From NCBI RefSeq assembly GCF_003605755.1, contig NZ_RAHJ01000022.1, forward strand, positions 124,001-188,000: a stretch of DNA of 64,000 nucleotides, written 5' to 3'. Both the position numbers and the translations under genes were made by a program. Positions 53,387-64,000 of the stretch are shown here, piece by piece. A model generated the notes under the pieces. It did not search any database. It saw nothing but the letters and a program-made list of their open reading frames with translations, and was not told the DNA's origin. The first letter of the stretch is position 1, and each line of letters opens with the position of its first letter. This DNA is from Tsuneonella suprasediminis. Lineage in GTDB: Bacteria > Pseudomonadota > Alphaproteobacteria > Sphingomonadales > Sphingomonadaceae.

Positions 53387-54823
53387 TTAACGCGGCAGTT
53401 CGCTGACCCCCATCAGCGCTTCGTCCACTGCGCGGGCGCACTGGCGACCTTCGCGGATGGCCCACACCACCAGGCTTTGCCCGCGACGCATATCGCCGCA
53501 CGCGAAGACACCCGGCTCGCTGGTGGCATAGCTGACCGTATCGGCGGCGACATTGCCGCGATCCGTCAGTTCCACGCCCGCCTGTTCGAGCAGGCCCGCC
53601 TTCTTCGGCCCGACGAAACCCATCGCCAGCAGGATCAGGTCGGCCGGAATGGTGAATTCGCTGCCTGCGATTTCTTTCATCGTGCCGCCCTCCCATTCGA
53701 GACGGACGCATTCGAGGCCAGTCACTTTGCCGCCTTCGCCCACGACCCGCTTGGTCAGGACAGAGAAATCGCGCTCCACCCCTTCTTCATGGCTGGAGGA
53801 GGTCCGCAGCTTCAGTGGCCAGTGCGGCCAGGTCAGCAGCTTGTTTTCCTTCTCCGGCGGTTGCGGCATGATTTCCAGCTGCACCACGCTTTCGGCGCCT
53901 TGCCGGTTGGATGTGCCGACACAGTCGCTGCCGGTGTCGCCGCCGCCGATCACGACCACCTTCTTGCCCGTGGCGGTCAGCGTGCCGCGCGGGGCGGCGC
54001 GGACTTCGTCGTCGCCCGCATTGCGCTTGTTCTGCTGAGTGAGGAATTCCATCGCCATTCGCACACCGGGCAACTCCGCGCCGGGAATACCCAGCGGGCG
54101 CGCATCTTCCGCCCCGCCCGACAGCACCACCGCATCGAAGTTTTCTTTCAGCGATTTGAAGGATACATCGACCCCTACCTCGGTGCTGGTGCGGAAATTC
54201 ACGCCTTCCGCTTCCATCTGCACCGCGCGACGATTGATGAGGTGCTTTTCCATCTTGAAGTCGGGAATACCATACCGCAGCAACCCGCCGACGCGGTCGT
54301 TCTTTTCGAACAGCGTTACCGTATGGCCCGCCCGCGCCAGTTGTTGCGCACAGGCCAGTCCGGCGGGGCCGGAACCGATCACGGCGACCGACTTGCCGGT
54401 CTTGCTTGCCGGAACCTGCGGCTCGATCCACCCTTCCTGCCAGCCGCGATCGACGATGGCGCATTCGATCGATTTGATCGTCACCGGTTCATCGGTGATG
54501 TTGAGCGTGCAGCTCGCTTCGCACGGAGCGGGGCAGACACGGCCGGTGAATTCGGGGAAATTGTTGGTCGAATGCAGTACTTCCAGCGCGTTCTTCCAGT
54601 CCCCTTCGTAGGTCAGGTGGTTCCAGTCCGGGATCAGGTTGTTCACCGGGCAACCATTGTGACAATAGGGGATGCCGCAATTCATGCACCGCGCGGCCTG
54701 CAGGCGCAGGTCCGGTTCGGTGTGCGGGATCACGAATTCCTTGTAGTGCTTCAGCCGTTCCGCCGGGTCCGCATAAGTGCGGTCCTTGCGTTCGTATTCG
54801 AGGAAGCCTGTTTCCTTGCCCAT
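53387..54823 (-). CDS. gltD: Glutamate synthase (NADPH) small subunit
   Basis: A 478-residue flavoprotein that passes NADPH electrons to GltB. Two N-terminal cysteine groups, [14 protein letters not shown] near 46-59 and CPAPCEASC near 96-104, bind [4Fe-4S] clusters. The FAD site is [14 protein letters not shown] near 146 and the NADPH site [13 protein letters not shown] near 290. The start at 54823 gives the standard N-terminus [15 protein letters not shown]. It is 11 bp downstream of the gltB stop, in one operon. Confidence 0.96.
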   Translation of the reverse strand: MGKETGFLEYERKDRTYADPAERLKHYKEFVIPHTEPDLRLQAARCMNCGIPYCHNGCPVNNLIPDWNHLTYEGDWKNALEVLHSTNNFPEFTGRVCPAPCEASCTLNITDEPVTIKSIECAIVDRGWQEGWIEPQVPASKTGKSVAVIGSGPAGLACAQQLARAGHTVTLFEKNDRVGGLLRYGIPDFKMEKHLINRRAVQMEAEGVNFRTSTEVGVDVSFKSLKENFDAVVLSGGAEDARPLGIPGAELPGVRMAMEFLTQQNKRNAGDDEVRAAPRGTLTATGKKVVVIGGGDTGSDCVGTSNRQGAESVVQLEIMPQPPEKENKLLTWPHWPLKLRTSSSHEEGVERDFSVLTKRVVGEGGKVTGLECVRLEWEGGTMKEIAGSEFTIPADLILLAMGFVGPKKAGLLEQAGVELTDRGNVAADTVSYATSEPGVFACGDMRRGQSLVVWAIREGRQCARAVDEALMGVSELPR

Positions 54824-54834
54824 TGTCCTGACCC

Positions 54835-59475
<4,641 letters not shown>

Positions 59476-59632
59476 TCAATTCCTATCCTGTCACTGGCCG
59501 TTAACCGCCGACATGCGGCGTTCGCGGCAATGAAGCGCGATTCGCAGCGCGTTTTCGCGCAGCAAAGTTATCGCAAGTCTGACCAATGCAGACAGGATCG
59601 AATTATTGCAACCGCGAAGGCGATTGAGTCGG

Positions 59633-59653
59633 CTAAAGTCCGGCTTTACTCAC
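59633..59653 (-). CDS. Possible six-codon upstream frame before gltB
   Basis: GTG AGT AAA GCC GGA CTT TAG has a perfect GGAGGT ribosome-binding site 8 nt upstream (59667-59662), unusual for this window. It lies 157 bp before the gltB start, just after the acidic membrane-protein gene. It could be a regulatory upstream frame or chance. It carries no Glu or Gln codons. Confidence 0.25.
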   Translation of the reverse strand: MSKAGL

Positions 59654-59683
59654 GAGGGGTTACCTCCGGGTAGCAGGGACAGC

Positions 59684-61135
59684 TCAGGCGGCCCCGCTCA
59701 TTCTCTGCAGTTTCTCCAGCGCTTCGCGCAGGCGTTGTTCGGTTTCGGCGGCGTCGTGATGGCGGGCCGTTGCCACAGGGCTGGCATCGCTGTCGTCCTC
59801 ATCATCGACCCGCACTGTTTCGCGCGGCAGAGTGAACGGGCTCTTCATCGTCAGCAACGATGAATATTCGTCGCCGTTCTCGCTGTCGTCATAGTCGCTG
59901 TCGGTTTCGTCTTCCGGCACGGCAAACGTATCGCGCGCGATAGCGAACGGCACGGGTTTGGTGGCCTGATCGACGCCTGAGCGATCTTCCGCATAACCCG
60001 CAGAATATGTCGGCCGGGCAAGGCTAGACGTCAGATCGAGATCGGGCACATGCTCGTCCTCAAATCCTTCATCGTCGCCATCGATTGCGATGGGGCGCAG
60101 TGCGCTCGGCACATACGGCGGCGGTGGAGCCAGGGGCGCAGATTCGCGACAGGCCGCCGATTGGGGTGCTTCGTTCGCGGAATCGGGCGTGTGGCCGGAA
60201 TATTCCGGTGCGGGCGCACCATTCGCCTGCGCCGCGACCGATGTACGGTGGGTTTCCAGCGCATGCGCGAACCGTTCGACCAGTCCGGCAATCGACAACT
60301 CTTCCAACGGCCGGTTCAGAATGTTGTCGGTGGGATGCGTGGCAGACACTTCCTGGGTTTGTGCGGAGGCTGGTAGGTCGTCTGCGTCGGTGGCAGCAAA
60401 CGGCGTGGCCTGGGTGTGGTCGGCCATCGCCTCCTCCTCGCTTGCCAAAGGGGCGGTTTCTTCGTCTGACCCGGCGATTGAGGCATACGCGATGGGAGCC
60501 TGCGGGTCCGCGGGCGGAATGCCATATTCGTCAATGGGCGCGTCCTCGATAGCGACGATCTCGTCCCCGCTTCCGGTGAATGTCGCCAGTTGGGGCGCAT
60601 CGTCATGCACTTCATCGCTTTGCAGAGCAGTGTGAAAGCGGTGCGCGTCGCTCTCGGCATCGCTCCCGGTGTCGGTCGCGACTGACATCACCCCATCTTC
60701 ATCATCGTCGAATGGAGCGTCGAACCGGTCACTCCCCAGTTCTTCATGCGCGGAAATGGGTTTTTTGGTCGAAAGAGGATCGGCGGCGCTTTCGGCTTTC
60801 TCTTCCGGGCCTGACGCGATCGAACGGCTGCGGGCCGGAGTGGTGTTGCCTTGCGAAGCGGCAACCTTGCGAGCAACGAACAGGCCCGCGACAACACCGA
60901 TGCCCGCTGCCGCCAGTGCGATCAGAATGCGCGCGGTCGTACCCAGTGGCGGTGCAGCTGCAGGAATGACGGCAGAAATACCCGTCGACGCGACGACTTT
61001 TTCGAGCAATGCCGCCGGCAGAACCATGCTGCCAATGCCGAACAGGGCGCAGAACCACAACGCCACGATAACGGGAAACGCCGGGTGGGCGCTGACCGGC
61101 GGTTTAGCCGCTTGCTTCTTGTTCGTGGGTTGCAC
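59684..61135 (-). CDS. Membrane-anchored acidic low-complexity protein, unknown function
   Basis: A 483-residue protein. The N-terminus has two hydrophobic segments (about 19-42 and 66-90) ending in a positively charged turn (VARKVAAS), and the remaining 390 residues are disordered-looking, very rich in Asp, Glu, Ala, Ser and Pro. The end REALEKLQRMSGAA is a short amphipathic helix. It resembles scaffold or polar-localisation proteins more than an enzyme, but I recognise no family. It lies between the XrtA glycosyltransferase (45 bp upstream) and gltB, so it may be read with the glycosyltransferase. Confidence 0.7.
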   Translation of the reverse strand: MQPTNKKQAAKPPVSAHPAFPVIVALWFCALFGIGSMVLPAALLEKVVASTGISAVIPAAAPPLGTTARILIALAAAGIGVVAGLFVARKVAASQGNTTPARSRSIASGPEEKAESAADPLSTKKPISAHEELGSDRFDAPFDDDEDGVMSVATDTGSDAESDAHRFHTALQSDEVHDDAPQLATFTGSGDEIVAIEDAPIDEYGIPPADPQAPIAYASIAGSDEETAPLASEEEAMADHTQATPFAATDADDLPASAQTQEVSATHPTDNILNRPLEELSIAGLVERFAHALETHRTSVAAQANGAPAPEYSGHTPDSANEAPQSAACRESAPLAPPPPYVPSALRPIAIDGDDEGFEDEHVPDLDLTSSLARPTYSAGYAEDRSGVDQATKPVPFAIARDTFAVPEDETDSDYDDSENGDEYSSLLTMKSPFTLPRETVRVDDEDDSDASPVATARHHDAAETEQRLREALEKLQRMSGAA

Positions 61136-61179
61136 TCGTTTACCCCATGCTTACGAGCTGTTCTATGTGCATCCGCGCC

Positions 61180-62412
61180 TCAGGCGGCAACACTCAGCCC
61201 CTCATCAACCGCTGTGCCTAACAGGTGATGGTAAACGACTTGATAACGATGGACGTTGCGCGCCCAGTCGTGCCGTTCGGCCACGATCGCGCGGGCGCGT
61301 TTGCGCTGGCATTCCCATCCGTCGCTGGCATCGATCAGGTCGGCCAGCGCGTCGGCACAGGCGGCGGGATTGTCGGGCGCGAACAAAGTGCCGGTCTCGC
61401 CATCGTCGATCAGTTCGCGATGGCCGCCGACATCGCTTGCGGCGACGATCCGGCCCTGTGCCATCGCCTCCAGCGGCTTGAGCGGTGTGACCAGATCGGT
61501 CAGGCGGCTGGCCTTGCGCGGATAGGCAAGAATATCGATCAGCGAGTAATACCGTTCGACTTCGCTGTGCGGTACGCGCCCGGTAAACACGATCGCATCG
61601 GCCGCGGGTGACGCAGCGGCTTGCGCGCGCAATGCCGCATCCATCGGCCCGCCGCCGACCAGCAACAGGCGGGCATCGCTGTGGCGCTGGCGCAGGCGCG
61701 GCATGGCCGCGATGAGATCGTCCAGCCCTTCGTAATCGTAAAAACTGCCGATGAAGCCGATCACCGGCGCCCCTGCAGGGATGCCCAGTTCGGTGGCCAG
61801 TGCATCATCACGCGCGGGGGGATCGCCGAACAGCGACAGGTCCACGCCGTTGGGCGAAATGCCGATCCGCCCACCGTCGAAACCGCGCGCGATCAGATCG
61901 TCGCGCAAACCGTTGCAGATCGTGAACACGGCGGCGGCCTCACCGACAACGCGGTTTTCCATCGCCCGCGTTAGCCGGTATTTCACCGATCCGGCGCGCC
62001 CGGTGCCGTTGCCGACAGCGGCATCTTCCCAGAAGGCGCGGATTTCATACACCACCGGGATGCCCAGCTTGCGCCCGGCGCGCAGCGCGGCCAGCCCGCA
62101 CAGTGCGGGCGAATGCGCGTGCAGCACATCGGGGCGCCAATCCTGCGCCACGCGCTCGATAGCTTCCGCCAGCCGAGCGACTTCGCGCAGTTCGCGCAGC
62201 CCAACGGGGCCACCGGCATCGCCTGTGGCCCGGTGGAACAGCAACCCGTCGGCCACTTCGGCTGGTGGCCCATCCGCCTTGTGCCTTAGCCCGGTGATAC
62301 CGCGCACTTCCAGCCCGCTGGCAGCCTGCGCGGTCATGATCGCGCGTGTGCGGAAGGTATAGCCGCTGTGGAGCGGCAATGAATGGTCGAGGACATGTAG
62401 AACTCTGGTCAT
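61180..62412 (-). CDS. XrtA/PEP-CTERM system-associated glycosyltransferase (GT4 type)
   Basis: A 410-residue GT-B glycosyltransferase. The N-terminal half (MTRVLHVLDHSLPLHSGYTFRTRAI, DVLHAHSPALCGLAAL) and the C-terminal donor-binding region (RKASRLTDLVTPLKPLEAMAQGR near 300) fit the subgroup annotated TIGR04063, found next to exosortase A. It should add a sugar in an exopolysaccharide exported with this system. It is divergent from the ligase operon with about 120 bp between starts, consistent with a shared locus. Confidence 0.88.
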   Translation of the reverse strand: MTRVLHVLDHSLPLHSGYTFRTRAIMTAQAASGLEVRGITGLRHKADGPPAEVADGLLFHRATGDAGGPVGLRELREVARLAEAIERVAQDWRPDVLHAHSPALCGLAALRAGRKLGIPVVYEIRAFWEDAAVGNGTGRAGSVKYRLTRAMENRVVGEAAAVFTICNGLRDDLIARGFDGGRIGISPNGVDLSLFGDPPARDDALATELGIPAGAPVIGFIGSFYDYEGLDDLIAAMPRLRQRHSDARLLLVGGGPMDAALRAQAAASPAADAIVFTGRVPHSEVERYYSLIDILAYPRKASRLTDLVTPLKPLEAMAQGRIVAASDVGGHRELIDDGETGTLFAPDNPAACADALADLIDASDGWECQRKRARAIVAERHDWARNVHRYQVVYHHLLGTAVDEGLSVAA

Positions 62413-62533
62413 GGTCAGACTATCTCACGATAGCCTTAACGCCGCGTCAACTGCCTGCTGTTATCGGGTGCGACAATGGACCGGAATCGTCCCGTCCACA
62501 TTGCGAGAAGTCCAGGGAGCAGTTGATAACAGC

Positions 62534-62680
62534 ATGATCGACCTGTTCGCTCTGGCGCTGACGCACGGTCTGCTGCTGCTGATGGGTTTGCGGCTGGCGA
62601 TGCGCGACGATCTCGATGCCGATCCGCCGCCGCCATCGCTTCCGCAAGACGACGGGCCGGAAGAGAGCGCCGCGCCGTGA
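62534..62680 (+). CDS. Small single-span membrane protein of the XrtA locus
   Basis: A 48-residue protein with one hydrophobic helix (LFALALTHGLLLLMGLRLAM, 4-23) and an acidic proline-rich tail. GGGAG lies 12 nt before the ATG at 62534. Its stop overlaps the GTG start of the ligase gene (GTGA, 62677-62680), which supports it as a real, coupled gene. No function is known; a partner or assembly factor of the ligase is a guess. Confidence 0.65.
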   Translation: MIDLFALALTHGLLLLMGLRLAMRDDLDADPPPPSLPQDDGPEESAAP

Positions 62681-64000
62681 CCGACCTCGCGCTGCTGCTG
62701 TTCATCGTCGCGTTTCTGGTGCTGGGGCTGAAACGCTCCTTCATCTGGGTGCTGCTCTATATCTATATCGATACACTGGCGCCGCAGACGATTGGCTGGC
62801 GCTTCGTCGCGGCGCTGCCGGTGTCGCTGATCGCGTTCTGTGCTGCGTTTGGCGGGTGGCTGCTGGTCGATAACAAGAAAGGCGCGCAGTTCGCGTTTCG
62901 CCAATGGTTGCTGGTGGCGCTGCTGGCCTATTGTGCGTTCACTACGTTCGGGGCCGATTTCCCGGCAGAGGCCGCGCACAAGTGGAGCTGGGTGTGGAAG
63001 GCGCTGCTGTTCGCGATATTCGTGCCGCTGACTCTGACGACACGCCTGCGATTCGAAGCGGTGCTGTTGACGATGGTCCTGACAGCCGGAGCGATCATCA
63101 TCGACGGCGGGATGAAAACCGCAACCGGCGGCGGCGGATATGGCGTGCTATCGCTGTTCGTGAACGACAATTCGGGGATGTACGAAAGCTCGACCATCTC
63201 CACCGTTGCCATCGCTATCATCCCTACGATCCTGTGGCTGGTGAAATACGGCACGATCTTCCGGCCCGACTGGCGAGTGAAGACCTTTGCCGGGGCGCTG
63301 ATCTTTTCCTGTCTGTTGATGCCCATCGGCACGCAGGCGCGCACCGGTCTGCTGTGCATCGCGCTGCTCGGCATACTGATGCTGCGCGATACCAGGCGGC
63401 GGTTCCTCTATATCGCCGGGGCCGGTCTGCTGGGCATGGCGGCATTGCCGTTCGTGCCGCAGAGCTACTGGGACCGGATGAACACCATCGAGGATCACAA
63501 GGAAGATGAATCCGCGTCCACCCGACTGGCGGTGTGGCAGTGGACTATCGACTATGCCGCCGAACATCCGCTGGGTGGCGGGTTCGATGCCTATCGCGGC
63601 AATTCGTTCACCTATCGGATGCCGCAAAGAGTCGACGATGGCACCGGCGAATCGGTGCGGATGACGACCGTGACCGACAAGGGCCGCGCCTATCACTCTG
63701 CGGTGTTCGAAATGCTGGGAGAGCAGGGGTATCCTGGCATTACCCTGTGGCTGTGGATTCACGCGCTCGGCCTGTGGCAGATGGAACGCATCCGGCGGCG
63801 CTGGCGCGGGCGGACGGCAGAGCATGAAGCATGGCAGGCGCCGCTGGCCGTGGCGTTGCAGTTCGGGCAGGCGATCTATCTGCTCGGCTCCCTGTTTCAG
63901 GGGATCGCCTATCAGCCGTTTATCCTCACGCTGGTGGGGGTGCAGTGTGCTTTGTGGACATATTGCAAACGCACCGATTCGCAGAAACCCGAATCGCCCC
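62677..64000 (+). CDS. Putative O-glycosylation ligase, exosortase A-associated (Wzy-like; partial)
   Basis: A polytopic membrane protein with at least nine hydrophobic segments, running off the window after 441 codons. It fits the TIGR03097 / DUF5935-Wzy_C group found in XrtA loci, which resembles O-antigen ligases and polymerases. The characteristic region NSGMYESSTISTVAIAIIPTIL is near 165-187, the large periplasmic loop with STRLAVWQWTIDYAAEHPLGGGFDAY starts near 276, and Arg and His residues typical of ligases are in it. The start is GTG 62677, overlapping the small gene. The remaining XrtA genes are expected to the right of the window. Confidence 0.88.
   Translation, partial: MTDLALLLFIVAFLVLGLKRSFIWVLLYIYIDTLAPQTIGWRFVAALPVSLIAFCAAFGGWLLVDNKKGAQFAFRQWLLVALLAYCAFTTFGADFPAEAAHKWSWVWKALLFAIFVPLTLTTRLRFEAVLLTMVLTAGAIIIDGGMKTATGGGGYGVLSLFVNDNSGMYESSTISTVAIAIIPTILWLVKYGTIFRPDWRVKTFAGALIFSCLLMPIGTQARTGLLCIALLGILMLRDTRRRFLYIAGAGLLGMAALPFVPQSYWDRMNTIEDHKEDESASTRLAVWQWTIDYAAEHPLGGGFDAYRGNSFTYRMPQRVDDGTGESVRMTTVTDKGRAYHSAVFEMLGEQGYPGITLWLWIHALGLWQMERIRRRWRGRTAEHEAWQAPLAVALQFGQAIYLLGSLFQGIAYQPFILTLVGVQCALWTYCKRTDSQKPESP

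Overview
The window reads as chromosomal DNA of an alphaproteobacterium of the order Sphingomonadales, most likely the family Erythrobacteraceae. This is inferred from gene content: a SciP (DUF1153) regulator, a CYP153 alkane hydroxylase, a roughly 1,580-residue NAD-glutamate dehydrogenase, the block DUF3576 - leuS - lptE - holA, and an exosortase A (XrtA) polysaccharide locus at the right end. The DNA is GC-rich and densely coded on both strands. No tRNA, rRNA, prophage, transposase or CRISPR array was recognised. One gene near the left end (1237-1887) is clearly AT-richer and looks acquired.

Layout. 1-4.4 kb: a truncated serine hydrolase, a small membrane protein, a NeuD/PglD-type acetyltransferase, mnmA, sciP and a GlsB-type membrane protein. 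4.4-10.9 kb: a Tat-exported MsrB lipoprotein, CYP153, a NatAB-like ABC exporter, queG and a ferredoxin reductase. 10.9-19.6 kb: the giant glutamate dehydrogenase, an LLM flavoprotein with a TPR protein, an alpha/beta hydrolase, and a small membrane-protein/Xre-regulator operon. 19.6-33.9 kb: PhoD phosphatase, thrS preceded by a threonine-codon leader peptide, TauE/SafE, agmatine deiminase, M28 peptidase, glnE - bcp - DUF455, M23 peptidase and an acyl-CoA synthetase. 33.9-38.1 kb: galU and murA, bracketed by two composite repeat blocks in inverted orientation. 38-47.8 kb: a DNA-binding RHH protein, a membrane-tethered HTH protein, acetoacetyl-CoA reductase, DUF3576 - leuS - lptE - holA, and rnd - lptC - lptA. 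47.8-59.5 kb: ung, the ADP-heptose operon hldA - hldD - hldC - gmhB, a LuxR-type regulator and gltBD. 59.5-64 kb: an acidic membrane protein and the start of an XrtA polysaccharide locus.

How the genes connect. Nitrogen metabolism is well represented (gltBD, glutamate dehydrogenase, glnE, agmatine deiminase). Envelope building is the second theme: galU, murA, the ADP-heptose operon, lptA/C/E, M23 peptidase and the XrtA locus. A third is aliphatic carbon use: CYP153 would make omega-hydroxy products, the acyl-CoA synthetase would activate acids, and phaB points to polyhydroxyalkanoate storage. CYP153 and the acyl-CoA synthetase share a 16-bp dyad motif upstream, although they lie 26 kb apart.

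The most notable non-coding findings are the thrS leader (six consecutive Thr codons, an almost leaderless promoter and mutually exclusive hairpins), the shared CYP153/acyl-CoA synthetase dyad, the mirror-image repeat blocks around galU-murA, and several strong inverted repeats at promoters or start codons. All functions are inferred from sequence recognition by eye; no search or folding program was run.
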